Shown here in pieces: positions 1 through 7,878 of a DNA stretch of 22,318 bases. Within the stretch, counting starts at the first letter, position 1. Every line of letters begins with the position of its first letter. Under the pieces are notes generated by a model. The model was not told the DNA's origin and ran no database searches. It saw only the letters and a program-made list of their open reading frames with translations. This stretch comes from HK-STAS-PATE-36 sp964565615. Lineage in GTDB: Bacteria; Patescibacteriota; Saccharimonadia; Saccharimonadales; JAGQNJ01. The position numbers and the translations under genes were made by a program. The stretch is from the NCBI GenBank assembly GCA_964565615.1, contig CAZMFO010000012.1:1-22318 (forward strand), in the 5' to 3' direction.

Positions 1-3
1 AGA

Positions 4-54
4 TCCTTTAACATTTCTACGGTTTACGCTTGTTCCATGTTAGTTGACTGAACC
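4..54 (+). repeat. Left copy of 51-bp terminal inverted repeat
   Basis: These 51 bases are the exact reverse complement of 22268-22318 at the other end of the window. The match stops at base 55 on the inner side. On the outer side it is cut by the right window edge, so the true repeat may be longer. The inner part holds a TTGACT hexamer pointing inward, as does the other copy. It may be a genomic repeat at which a contig broke, or a true inverted repeat around an invertible segment; the sequence cannot decide. Confidence 0.9.
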
Positions 55-74
55 GCTATTTTACAGTACCTACA

Positions 75-103
75 TTTATTATTAGGAGATAAACTAGTAA
101 AAT
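75..103 (+). promoter_or_regulatory. Possible promoter of the first membrane protein
   Basis: TTTATT at 75-80 and TAAAAT at 98-103 are separated by 17 bases. The -10 ends 8 bases before the ATG at 112, which would give an almost leaderless message. AGGAG at 84-88 lies 23 bases from the ATG, too far for a Shine-Dalgarno role. An inward TTGACT at 44-49 could serve an alternative promoter. Confidence 0.35.
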
Positions 104-111
104 ACATATAA

Positions 112-765
112 ATGGAACAACAAGACTATTCAAGAACCTCAAAAGTCAGACTATTCTTAACTCAATTTTTGATCCCTAGCCCAATTGAGCTAGTCCCCTA
201 CTTTTTTGTGAGCTTGTTGGTGTTGGGGATTATTAGCTATCAAACTCTTTTAACAATCTTGGCAGACGGTAGTCCAATTACGCCACTTTCTGTTCCAGAA
301 GTATTTGGGCAACGCGTTGAGTATGTAACGAATTTGTTAAATGTTCCGTTTATTGGGCGTATTGTTCTTTTTATCTTTTGGCTAGGAATAGGGAGCGTTG
401 TTTATATGGGAGTTTGGGTGTTTCAGAACCTCGCTATAGAGGTGTATGATAATGTCGCAACGCCCAAACTAAAGCACCCTAAAGAAGAATCAGAGGAGGG
501 TTGGTGGGGAACCTCGCTCGCTCATACGATATTCTTCTGCTCTAGCGGGCTTTTGTTTCTATTTTACATACTTGTTGCCTATAACATACTGATGCCTGCG
601 TGGACATTGTTGTTTCAGATGGGGCTTCAGACCCTAAGCGAGCTCAATAGCCTCATTAACTTGCTGGTAGCAATAGCTGGAACAATGCTGACACTCCATA
701 TTCTTATTTTGTTTTGGAGGTTGTTCGTTAGGGTTAAAGACTTTATTTATAACAACCTATACTAA
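112..765 (+). CDS. Four-pass membrane protein of unknown function
   Basis: A 217-residue protein that I do not recognise as a named family. Four hydrophobic segments are visible at about residues 26-50, 80-104, 135-160 and 181-206. An acidic, tryptophan-containing linker (KEESEEGWWG) lies between the second and third. A TAA stop sits directly before the ATG in frame, so translation cannot start further upstream except from a non-AUG codon. There is no usable Shine-Dalgarno site. The next gene starts about 30 bases downstream on the same strand and has its own -10 box. It probably sits in the cytoplasmic membrane; its role is unknown. Confidence 0.8.
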   Translation: MEQQDYSRTSKVRLFLTQFLIPSPIELVPYFFVSLLVLGIISYQTLLTILADGSPITPLSVPEVFGQRVEYVTNLLNVPFIGRIVLFIFWLGIGSVVYMGVWVFQNLAIEVYDNVATPKLKHPKEESEEGWWGTSLAHTIFFCSSGLLFLFYILVAYNILMPAWTLLFQMGLQTLSELNSLINLLVAIAGTMLTLHILILFWRLFVRVKDFIYNNLY

Positions 766-784
766 GATATTGTGTTTATCGTGG

Positions 785-790
785 TAGAAT
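785..790 (+). promoter_or_regulatory. Extended -10 box that favours the ATG at 797
   Basis: TGGTAGAAT gives an extended -10 (TAGAAT at 785-790) that touches the first in-frame ATG at 791. With initiation about 7 bases downstream, the transcript would begin at about 797, exactly the second in-frame ATG. This suggests a leaderless message starting at codon 3 of the longest frame. Confidence 0.5.
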
Positions 791-796
791 ATGCTT

Positions 797-1375
797 ATGC
801 AACCCGAGGTACAGAATTCTCACCAACCACCACCTACAGGCTGGCAGTTTGTGCCCAATCAACAAAGCACTGTTACTACTAATTCCCCACCCGAGCAATC
901 GGATGGCTCTCAGTCAGAAGCCCATATCTCTTGGTCGGCATCAGAGTTCATTGCCTATCAGAAAAATCCGGGCTGGTATGTAGTAGCGACCATTAGTTTG
1001 TTAACTATTACAGGAGTTATTTATTTAGTTACGAAGGACGGAATATCGTCGGGTGTAACTTTTTTGCTGGGGATATTATTTATTGCCCTTGCCTCTCGTC
1101 AGCCGAGAGTATTGAGTTACGAAATATCTAATCAAGGCGTAAAGATTAACGGACGGCTATTTGCCTTTAGCTCAATGCGGTCGTTTACGGTCGTAGAACA
1201 GGATTCTCTGCGTTCTATTGATATCATACCCTTAAAGCGTTTTATGCCGATAATAAGTATGTATTACGACCCTAAAGACGAGGGTATAATTACTTCTACA
1301 ATTGGGCGATATTTGCCAAAAGAAGACCGCCCACAGCCTTTAATTGATAAATTGATGCACAAGATACGCTTCTAG
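797..1375 (+). CDS. Two-pass membrane protein with PH-like C-terminal domain
   Basis: The longest frame starts at 791 (194 residues), but the -10 box abuts that ATG and the predicted transcript start falls on the ATG at 797, so the 192-residue form is preferred. The first 50 residues are Pro/Gln/Ser-rich and probably disordered. Two membrane segments form a hairpin at about residues 60-78 and 85-99 of this form. The remaining 90 residues alternate beta-like stretches (VLSYEISNQGVKINGRLFAF, FTVVEQ, SIDIIPL, IISMYY) in the manner of bacterial PH-like domains found after paired membrane helices. That domain call rests on pattern only. Function is unknown; it may be cotranscribed with the upstream membrane protein. 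Confidence 0.75.
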   Translation: MQPEVQNSHQPPPTGWQFVPNQQSTVTTNSPPEQSDGSQSEAHISWSASEFIAYQKNPGWYVVATISLLTITGVIYLVTKDGISSGVTFLLGILFIALASRQPRVLSYEISNQGVKINGRLFAFSSMRSFTVVEQDSLRSIDIIPLKRFMPIISMYYDPKDEGIITSTIGRYLPKEDRPQPLIDKLMHKIRF

Positions 1376-1446
1376 TTAGGATTCCTTAGGCGTAATCCGG
1401 ATGAGCGAGGTTTCTACTAATGGCTATGGCTTTTTGCTGTCTTTTG

Positions 1447-2997
1447 CTACTTGCCATAGTAAGCCAGCAAGATGGCTAGGTCCACTATGTCAACGAGGCC
1501 CTTTTTATCGAGGTCAAACTGTGGTGCGTCAGTACGCTTCCATTTTGCTAGAAAGAGTGCTAAATCCTCAATATACACTTTTCCGTCTAAGTTAAAATCA
1601 CCTATTTTGCTCTTGGTTGTTGCGACGGTAATTGTTGTCGGAGCTGATTTATTGCCACCTGCATCTATTGCTACAACAGAATAGATGTATGTGGTTCCTG
1701 GGCTTAGGTTGGTGTCTGTGTAAGATAATTCTTTTACTAGTTGTAAGTATTCGTTGTTTCGGCTTATTTGATAGCCCACTACGCCAAAGTTATCCGTGCT
1801 GGCATTCCAAGCCATACTGATACTGGTCATATTGCTTGAATTAACCCGGAGGTTAGATGGTGTTTGTGGGGGAGTCTTATCAATATTCTCTATAGTTATA
1901 TTGATAGGAGTACTTACGGCGGTGTTTGCTGGATTGGCGTTATCGTAGGCCTTTGCCGTTAACGAATACACTCCATCAGGAAAGCGTCCATCACTAGTAT
2001 TCCAAGATATTTGATAGGGGCTTGTACTTGTTGATGATATTAGGGTGGTTCCGGCAAAGTATTCAACCTTGTTGATACCTGCCCCACCACTGTCAGAAGT
2101 CACTGCTTTTAGGGTGACCACTCCCCTTACCGGATTTGTAGATGGAGCCGGTAAACTGATGGTTGGAGGAGTTTTATCTGCCAAAGTAACAGTAACTGTC
2201 GGTGATTGACCGGTGTTATTAAATGCATCTGTGGCAAAAACCTGAATGGTATGGTTGCCTAATGCCAGACCACTAGTATCCCATTGATAAACATAATTTG
2301 GCGAGGCAATTGTTGGTGTGGCTACAGTTTTGTTATCAATGCGTATATCTAGCTTTGTTGCACCAGTAGCGTCGGTGGTATTTATGTTTATTGGCAAGGA
2401 GCTACCACTAGCAATGGTTTGATTATTACTGATTCCAGAGAGTCCAACTACCGGAGGGCTGGCATCAACGATTATATTTGCCCCTTGCGTCCTACCACTC
2501 CCAATAAGTATGTTGGTAGCTGTTGTAGCGTCAATGACAAAGGTTTCGTTTGGAATTATGGCAACATTAGCGGTTCCAGAATTAGCTTTTGTAGCAAAAA
2601 CGAGGGTTGTTACTAGTTGGTCGCCAGTTATGGGTGCCACCCCTCCCGCTAGGCCTCTACTAACCACAATCTTTCCATCTGTGTGCGAGCTTTCGGCTAC
2701 AATTGAGAAGGCGCTCCCTGTATCATCTAACGACTTATATTCAAGAAGATCGGTAGGATAATTTATTGCAACTTCTGTAGCAGAGATAGCGGTGCTTCCA
2801 CTATTTTCTCTTATCTGTAATTTAACTTCTGTATTTGGTCCTATTGCTGTATTTTCTGGGGTAAGGTAAGCCGAAGGTGGATTAGGAACGGCGGCTTGTC
2901 CTCTAAAAAGTACAATACAGCCAACTAAGGCGATAATCCCCACCACTATCATAAAGGGTTTATTTTTCTGCTGGCTAAGAATTGATCTTATAGACAT
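1447..2997 (-). CDS. Surface protein: cohesin-like, Ig-like, FN3 and C-terminal dockerin
   Basis: A 516-residue predicted extracellular protein. Residues 13-31 form a signal or anchor helix. About 40-178 is a cohesin-like beta domain paralogous to the upstream gene (INYPTDLLEY.SLDDTGSAF...GKIVVSRG against INYPAEQYELVSIDDNESAF...GKVTISRG). Two Ig-like repeats follow at about 180-272 and 274-370, each with KTPP- or SPP-type linkers, then an FN3 domain at about 372-458. The last 50 residues match a type I dockerin with two calcium-loop repeats: GDFNLDGKVYIEDLALFLAKW, and DLDKKGLVDIVDLAILLAYYG, whose fifth ligand position is Lys. It starts 1 base after the stop of the cohesin gene, so the two are cotranslated or at least cotranscribed. 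Partner or substrate is unknown; a cohesin-dockerin interaction is inferred. Confidence 0.85.
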   Translation of the reverse strand: MSIRSILSQQKNKPFMIVVGIIALVGCIVLFRGQAAVPNPPSAYLTPENTAIGPNTEVKLQIRENSGSTAISATEVAINYPTDLLEYKSLDDTGSAFSIVAESSHTDGKIVVSRGLAGGVAPITGDQLVTTLVFATKANSGTANVAIIPNETFVIDATTATNILIGSGRTQGANIIVDASPPVVGLSGISNNQTIASGSSLPININTTDATGATKLDIRIDNKTVATPTIASPNYVYQWDTSGLALGNHTIQVFATDAFNNTGQSPTVTVTLADKTPPTISLPAPSTNPVRGVVTLKAVTSDSGGAGINKVEYFAGTTLISSTSTSPYQISWNTSDGRFPDGVYSLTAKAYDNANPANTAVSTPINITIENIDKTPPQTPSNLRVNSSNMTSISMAWNASTDNFGVVGYQISRNNEYLQLVKELSYTDTNLSPGTTYIYSVVAIDAGGNKSAPTTITVATTKSKIGDFNLDGKVYIEDLALFLAKWKRTDAPQFDLDKKGLVDIVDLAILLAYYGK

Positions 2998-2998
2998 T

Positions 2999-3598
2999 TT
3001 ATTCGCTTATTGTTAGGGTAGCGCCAGATGATTTATTAAAAATGTTTTGGGGATTGTCCGAGAGCGTTAGGACTTTAGACTCATCAGAAAATGTGATATT
3101 GCCTTGCCCTTTTGGTGATTTGGCCTTTAGGTTGATCTTGGCTACCAAATGCTTGCCAGAGACACCATCCATTTGCCCACGAGATATAGTAACTTTACCT
3201 GTTTCGTAGGCAGAATCAGCATTGATCTTAAAGGCACTTTCGTTATCATCTATGCTCACCAGTTCGTACTGTTCGGCCGGATAATTAATAATCACCTCTA
3301 CTACACCAACAAGCTGCCCACCAGTATCAACCCAGACCGAGAACGAAGCAACCTGACCATTTGGCGTAGAAAGTGTGGCTGGGTCAGCGATGATCTCGGC
3401 GGTTTTGGATATGTCGGTTTGGGTTTGTGTAGCCGGAACGCTACTCTTGACGGCTGGTCGACTGTCCATCTTTTTTAGAGCGTAAATAGTAACAGAAAGA
3501 ACCGCAATTAACAAAACTATCAACAATATATTTAGTGGCAGACGATTACTTGATTGCCCTTGTTTGGTTTGATTTGGGGTTTTGTTTGATATGTCCAT
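2999..3598 (-). CDS. Membrane-anchored cohesin-domain protein
   Basis: A 199-residue protein with a polar N-terminus, one strong membrane helix at about residues 24-42 (LNILLIVLLIAVLSVTIYAL), a Ser/Thr/Pro linker, and a single cohesin-like domain at about 65-199. The fold call rests on the ADPATLSTPNGQVASFSVWVDT opening, the INYPAEQYELVSI strand pair and the VTISRGQM strand, all repeated in the downstream dockerin protein. Topology suggests an N-terminal anchor with the cohesin outside the membrane. AGGG lies 5 bases before the ATG and a TTGACA promoter lies upstream, so the pair can be made independently of the pilin genes. It may act as a surface receptor for dockerin-bearing proteins. Confidence 0.8.
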   Translation of the reverse strand: MDISNKTPNQTKQGQSSNRLPLNILLIVLLIAVLSVTIYALKKMDSRPAVKSSVPATQTQTDISKTAEIIADPATLSTPNGQVASFSVWVDTGGQLVGVVEVIINYPAEQYELVSIDDNESAFKINADSAYETGKVTISRGQMDGVSGKHLVAKINLKAKSPKGQGNITFSDESKVLTLSDNPQNIFNKSSGATLTISE

Positions 3599-3632
3599 TT
3601 ATACCCTATGGTGTTAGTTAGTATTTATGCTT

Positions 3633-3661
3633 ATTTTCTATGAGGGCGTCGGTTTTGTCAA
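3633..3661 (-). promoter_or_regulatory. Promoter of the cohesin/dockerin pair
   Basis: On the minus strand TTGACA (3656-3661) and GAAAAT (3633-3638) are separated by 17 bases, giving a leader of about 27 bases before the ATG at 3598. It lies in the 163-base gap after the PilX-like gene, where I see no convincing terminator. Confidence 0.45.
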
Positions 3662-3761
3662 CAAGATTTTTCTTAGAGCATAAAAGACTTTATTAAGCAT
3701 ATCTATTAGGGTTACTAAGGAGGGTTTTGTTTGGAAAGATTGAAAAATAACGCTGGCTGAC

Positions 3762-5348
3762 TTACGGCACCGTAAGAACTTCACGCCAAGAAAGTATATT
3801 ATATGTTGAAACTAGCGGAAAACTGGGCGGTGGAGCATATAGCAGATTGTAATCGTACTGGGTAGTATTGTTATAAATACCAGAAATATAACCAGAGCCT
3901 CCGCTATTAACAGCGTCGCCACAAGAATAATTACCTACCAGCCATGTCCATGTCCATGTTAAGCGCGTAGAGACACTACCGTAAAAGGTAAAGGTTTGAT
4001 TGTTGCCTACCCAACCTCGCGTACATCGACTGCTATTAGTTTTATAACGACTAGGGTACTCCACACTGCCCGATTGAGAAATTATCGCCCCATCAATTTC
4101 AAAATTAAAGCTACCAGATGCTGGAGGAGCGTACGGAGCTATTACGGCATCGCCTTCGGCAACCATACCTATAACATCACTTCCATTTTTAGTAGAATAC
4201 AGTACATCGTCAGCAATTGTGATTGTCGCTTCAGCGGAGCTAGACAGACGACCCGCTCCTATATTGACTCGCCCATGAAATGTTGGGTTTGTTCTGACCC
4301 AAACATTGTCTTCTACAAAAATAATACCGTTGGATGCTATGGCAATATTGGTAGCCACAGATTGCAGAGTAAGGGCATTGGTATAAGGAGTGTTACGGTC
4401 GTTTTCGCCATTGACATTGTATAAATCGTAGGTTCCATTAGTGTTTAGTTGAATCAAATAACCCCTGGTTGTGTTATAGCTACTTGCTCGTCGGGGGATG
4501 TAGGACGCTGTTCGGGTGTTTGGTACTTGTGAACAAGCGTTGGGTAGGCTTGCCAAGCTAGCCGTAGAAGAGTGAGCCAAAAAGGCGGACTTCTTCATTG
4601 TGCATAAGGCACTAGTAATCTGGTTAAAATCAACATCTGCCACAGGAAAACGCCAGTCGGATTTATTGCGAGTATTGCAGTCAACCGGTGAGGTTACTGT
4701 TGACTTGCACCAAACGCCAGGGTGACTTGCTCCATCGCCCCCCAGCGATGTGGGCGGGACATAAGTTGTATTGGCGCTAGTAACATCAGTTGTGCTCTGG
4801 CCATCCATTCGTACACCTTGGTTGGAATGAACTGGACCATCTGCCGTCTCGGTATTACCAAACCACAATGCTCCATCGGAATTTACTCCATAACTGGCAA
4901 ATGTCGGCACGCCTAATTGGGCATCAATCGTTCTGCTTATGTTAGTACCATTGATTTTACCGATAGAACGAACAGTCGCAATAGTTGAACCCGCACCTTG
5001 GGGTTTAATCCATAGCGTGTATGTGCCGGTGGTTTTAGCGTTGTCGTCAACATAATTATGTACATACGGCCCATACCCTAAATTGGGGTCGGGTGTGGCT
5101 GGGGTGGTCTTGCCGTCTTTAAAGTCGGTGGGATTGTGGCTTAGATGCCACAGGTAATAATTTATCCCTGCTTCGGCGATATTAAAAGCTTGTTGGCGTT
5201 GATTGTTGTTATTGGCTACAAACAGATTATTTTGTATGACTGTTAAGCAGACTATAGATAGAACTCCGGCAACAATAATAAACGATAAGACCATCGGCAT
5301 AGTAAATCCCGCCGTATTATTATGAGTTTGTTTATGCTTTAGCCTCAT
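3762..5348 (-). CDS. Large PilX-like prepilin
   Basis: A 528-residue protein with a class III-type signal: basic N-terminus, prepilin-peptidase-like site after Gly14 (AG|FTMPMVLSF), then a 20-residue hydrophobic helix. Position +5 is Met, not the Glu of major pilins, and +4 is Pro, as often seen in PilX- or GspK-like tip subunits. The AFNIAEAGINYYLWHL stretch after the helix is typical of PilX-type minor pilins. The large body is rich in Asn, Thr, Gly and aromatic residues, with GPVHSNQGVRMDG- and NVWVRTNPTFHGRVNIGAG-like stretches that look like beta-helical or adhesin folds. Four bases (ATGA) overlap the PilW-like gene upstream. The role is probably tip assembly or adhesion. Confidence 0.75.
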   Translation of the reverse strand: MRLKHKQTHNNTAGFTMPMVLSFIIVAGVLSIVCLTVIQNNLFVANNNNQRQQAFNIAEAGINYYLWHLSHNPTDFKDGKTTPATPDPNLGYGPYVHNYVDDNAKTTGTYTLWIKPQGAGSTIATVRSIGKINGTNISRTIDAQLGVPTFASYGVNSDGALWFGNTETADGPVHSNQGVRMDGQSTTDVTSANTTYVPPTSLGGDGASHPGVWCKSTVTSPVDCNTRNKSDWRFPVADVDFNQITSALCTMKKSAFLAHSSTASLASLPNACSQVPNTRTASYIPRRASSYNTTRGYLIQLNTNGTYDLYNVNGENDRNTPYTNALTLQSVATNIAIASNGIIFVEDNVWVRTNPTFHGRVNIGAGRLSSSAEATITIADDVLYSTKNGSDVIGMVAEGDAVIAPYAPPASGSFNFEIDGAIISQSGSVEYPSRYKTNSSRCTRGWVGNNQTFTFYGSVSTRLTWTWTWLVGNYSCGDAVNSGGSGYISGIYNNTTQYDYNLLYAPPPSFPLVSTYNILSWREVLTVP

Positions 5349-5959
5349 AGGTTAGTCTTTCGGTTTCTTAGGCTAATGTTGAGCGTCATCGTCTGATTGC
5401 TATTTGGTGATGCTCCGGTACCGGGCACGGCAAGTACAACTTGCATCCCTTTTATAATGTGTTGGTCAGAGACAGGAAGAGTCAAGGTGTTACCCGAGGC
5501 ATCTAGATAGGTAAACAGGTTAACGCTAGGTGCTTTGTAATAGTTTTCTATAATAGTGTAGGTTTTTTTGCTACCCGTAATGGGTACACCAGTTGGAGGG
5601 TTAGCTGTCATTGGCGTTACATCTGCTAGCAGGACATTATTTTGAGCATTTAAATAATAGCGGATTTTGGATACATAGGTGTTGTTAGGATAAAAATAGG
5701 CATAGACAGTCACATCATTATTGCCAATATCTATAAAGTCAGTCGTGCCTCGTAACACATTTGCCACTCTCTGGGAAGAAAAAGCTAAATCAGAAAATTG
5801 CGAGCCGGTTTTCTGCAAGTTAAAGTATTGTGTGATAGAGGTGTTAAATACAGTAAAAAAAATGATTGAAACAATTGCCACAAGAGTTATCGTGACAGTC
5901 AGCTCGATCAAAGAAAAACCCGATTGCTTGTTTTGCGGGCTATTGTTACGGTGATACAC
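5345..5959 (-). CDS. PilW/GspJ-like minor prepilin
   Basis: A 204-residue type IV prepilin-like protein. The cleavage site follows Gly14 (SG|FSLIELTVTITL), Glu is at position +5 of the mature protein, and a long hydrophobic helix follows. The C-terminal part has beta-rich pilin-head character and ends in SLRNRKTNL. Its start overlaps the end of the upstream PilV-like gene by 14 bases and its stop overlaps the next start in ATGA, so the three prepilins form one tightly coupled operon. PilW- or GspJ-like is the best guess from gene order and size; no family-specific motif separates the two. Confidence 0.8.
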   Translation of the reverse strand: MYHRNNSPQNKQSGFSLIELTVTITLVAIVSIIFFTVFNTSITQYFNLQKTGSQFSDLAFSSQRVANVLRGTTDFIDIGNNDVTVYAYFYPNNTYVSKIRYYLNAQNNVLLADVTPMTANPPTGVPITGSKKTYTIIENYYKAPSVNLFTYLDASGNTLTLPVSDQHIIKGMQVVLAVPGTGASPNSNQTMTLNISLRNRKTNL

Positions 5960-7517
5960 TTACGCCTCCTAACGGTGGTGCGACAGGTGTTGTAAATGAG
6001 TTACTACCTACAGAAACTTTAGTTTGTAGAAACCCTGTGGTGATACCGGTTAAATTGGCGGTGCAATTTAGCGAGGTGCCATTTGCGCCCGTGCACGAGG
6101 CGGTGTAAGTATTGCTATTTTGGATAAACTGTACAGTTGTGGTACATAGATTAGGGTTTGTGGAATGACAAGGTAGGTTTGTGCCCGTAATCTGAAAATC
6201 AAAATCAGTCAGGTTAGTACTGGCAAGGCTAATAGACGATGGGCTAAGGGTAGAAACTCTAGGAAAGCTACTATCTGTAGAAAAGATTAAGCGTACTTTT
6301 TGTAGGTAATTAATGCCATTATGAGGGAAAGTTGTAGTGGGAGGGTTTGCCGGATCATAGCGAGGCACATTTACTGGGTAAAAAGAATTGTCGCCACCAT
6401 ATGGCAAGGCGCTAATTAGGTAATAAGTTGTCCCTCCGATTGTGCAACTTGTACTGCCAGCGTCCCCACAAAAGTAGTAGGCACCGGGCACAAGGTTAGA
6501 GACACCGACAAGCCCATTGCTATCGGTGGTTGGTCTAGTGTCGGGCGACAAGTTGTTGTAATAGTAACTTGTATCGGTTGGTAGGGTGTATTTTTTATAG
6601 CCACCCTTTGCATAGATTTTAATTCCAGATATTGGGTTGCCTGCTATGTCGGTAGCTTCAATTAGTAGGCTGGGTGTGCCTTGAGGCTTAATTGTTAGAG
6701 TGGTTGACGAGGATTGCTGGGCAATAATTTTTTGGCTTGGATAAGTTGGTTGTAACGACCCAGAGGGTGGTATGGTAGTAAGAGTTGAGTATCCCGATTT
6801 TGAGGCAGTAATAACATAGTCATTTCCGCTGTCTGGGGGTAGTCCATAAAATATCGCCACTCCGTTACTGTCAGAGCTATCAGATAGGTTAACAGCAGGG
6901 TTTATGGTATTGTTTACCACCCCTACTGTTGCTCCAGAAACAGGGTCTCCGTTATCATCAATAATGGTTACAAGTAGCGCGCCAGTTGTGCTTGAGGTTT
7001 CTGCAACACGAGCGGCAATTTGAGTATCTACAGATGCTAGGACTCCCCCATCAGAATTAGTAACAGCTATATGAATAACTTTGTAATCGCTTGGTCCGAG
7101 GTCAACCGCAGGCGCCCCAGAAGGCGGTGGATAGTTTCTGCAGTATAGCTCTTTTAATGACTGATTGGGATAGTTTGTGCAACCATCATAAGCATCGTCA
7201 ATATAATTAATACTTGTGTTTATTGTGTAGGTTATGCCATTGAGTTTTTGGGTGGTAGTGGCTGGCAAGGGGTTTGTAGTGTAGATGCTTCCTCCAGCGA
7301 CCGCCAATGTATCGTACGGTAAACCCTTAAGATACTCCATCTGATTAGTAGCCAATGTGGTAGCGATTGCTTTATTCTTGGCAATTACGGTGCTATTTAC
7401 TAGACTAACAAATAGAGCAAGAACACTAATGGCAACAACAGACAAAACAGTTAGACTGATAACAAGCTCTACTAAAGTGGCACCATCTTCGGCAAATCGG
7501 CATCGATTTTTGTTCAT
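5946..7517 (-). CDS. Large PilV/GspI-like prepilin with carboxypeptidase-regulatory-like domains
   Basis: A 523-residue prepilin. The signal is MNKNRCRFAEDG|ATLVELVISL, with cleavage after Gly12 and Glu at +5. The pilin core (NKAIATTLATNQMEYLKGLPYD) resembles PilV/GspI. About residues 178-255 form a carboxypeptidase-regulatory-like Ig domain (VTIIDDNGDPVSGATV, SNGVAIFYGLPP, YVITASKSGY). A second copy lies at about 283-355 (IEATDIAGNPISGIKI, DSNGLVGVSNLVPGAYYF). Residues 420-515 resemble an IPT/TIG domain. Canonical PilV is roughly 150-200 residues, so most of this protein is added extracellular modules, probably adhesive. It is the first gene of the operon, behind a -10 box 11 bases from the ATG. 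Confidence 0.8.
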   Translation of the reverse strand: MNKNRCRFAEDGATLVELVISLTVLSVVAISVLALFVSLVNSTVIAKNKAIATTLATNQMEYLKGLPYDTLAVAGGSIYTTNPLPATTTQKLNGITYTINTSINYIDDAYDGCTNYPNQSLKELYCRNYPPPSGAPAVDLGPSDYKVIHIAVTNSDGGVLASVDTQIAARVAETSSTTGALLVTIIDDNGDPVSGATVGVVNNTINPAVNLSDSSDSNGVAIFYGLPPDSGNDYVITASKSGYSTLTTIPPSGSLQPTYPSQKIIAQQSSSTTLTIKPQGTPSLLIEATDIAGNPISGIKIYAKGGYKKYTLPTDTSYYYNNLSPDTRPTTDSNGLVGVSNLVPGAYYFCGDAGSTSCTIGGTTYYLISALPYGGDNSFYPVNVPRYDPANPPTTTFPHNGINYLQKVRLIFSTDSSFPRVSTLSPSSISLASTNLTDFDFQITGTNLPCHSTNPNLCTTTVQFIQNSNTYTASCTGANGTSLNCTANLTGITTGFLQTKVSVGSNSFTTPVAPPLGGVSVSP

Positions 7518-7528
7518 ACTTATGCTTA

Positions 7529-7557
7529 ATTGTACTAAACCCTTGTTCCTACCACAA
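7529..7557 (-). promoter_or_regulatory. Promoter of the prepilin operon
   Basis: On the minus strand TTGTGG (7552-7557) and TACAAT (7529-7534) are 17 bases apart. The -10 ends 11 bases before the ATG at 7517, so the leader would be only about 4 bases. Confidence 0.5.
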
Positions 7558-7673
7558 CAATCGCGTTATGTCTTGCAAGTTTAGTCTAAAGTAACCGACA
7601 ATTGAACCTGTAATCTTGGTATAACTTACAACTTCGTTAGAGCCTGTTTAGAGAAAAAGGTTAAAGAAGCCAT

Positions 7674-7695
7674 AAAAAACCGCCCGAGTGGGCGG
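7674..7695 (-). terminator. Rho-independent terminator of tRNA-Arg
   Basis: CCGCCC (7680-7685), a GAGT loop and GGGCGG (7690-7695) form a perfect 6-bp GC stem. Read on the minus strand it is followed by six T (7679-7674). It lies 24 bases after the CCA end of tRNA-Arg. Confidence 0.85.
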
Positions 7696-7718
7696 CATTT
7701 TCGAAAAAAATCCATTTT

Positions 7719-7795
7719 TGGTACACCCGACAGGATTCGAACCTACGACCTTTGGCTCCGCAAGCCAACGCTCTATCCAGCTGAGCTACGGGTGC
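7719..7795 (-). tRNA. tRNA-Arg (anticodon GCG), CCA encoded
   Basis: A full cloverleaf reads on the minus strand. The acceptor is GCACCCG with CGGGTGT (G1-U72 wobble). The D arm is GCTC/GAGC, and the anticodon arm is TTGGC-TTGCGGA-GCCAA. The T loop is TTCGAAT, the discriminator is A and the CCA is encoded. The loop TTGCGGA puts GCG at positions 34-36, reading CGC and possibly CGU. Most bacteria use ACG (inosine) for this box, so G34 is notable. Assigned by hand folding. Confidence 0.9.
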
Positions 7796-7848
7796 AAATC
7801 TATGGAAATAGTAAAATTCGGATTTGCAACAATAAGTATACTAACATA

Positions 7849-7878
7849 TTTACAGAGGTAATACCAATAGTTTATAGT
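7849..7878 (+). promoter_or_regulatory. Promoter of tRNA-Ser
   Basis: TTTACA (7849-7854), an 18-base spacer and TATAGT (7873-7878), ending 9 bases before the first base of the mature tRNA. Confidence 0.6.

Noticed and set aside
3996..4424. A 142-codon plus-strand frame opposite the PilX-like gene
   Set aside because: It is the complementary frame of a well-supported prepilin gene and shows no domain features.
7814..7826. Short match AAAATTCGGATTT upstream of tRNA-Ser to the recombinase-side arm
   Set aside because: Thirteen A/T-rich bases with no core next to them; likely chance, and it does not mark a repeat boundary.
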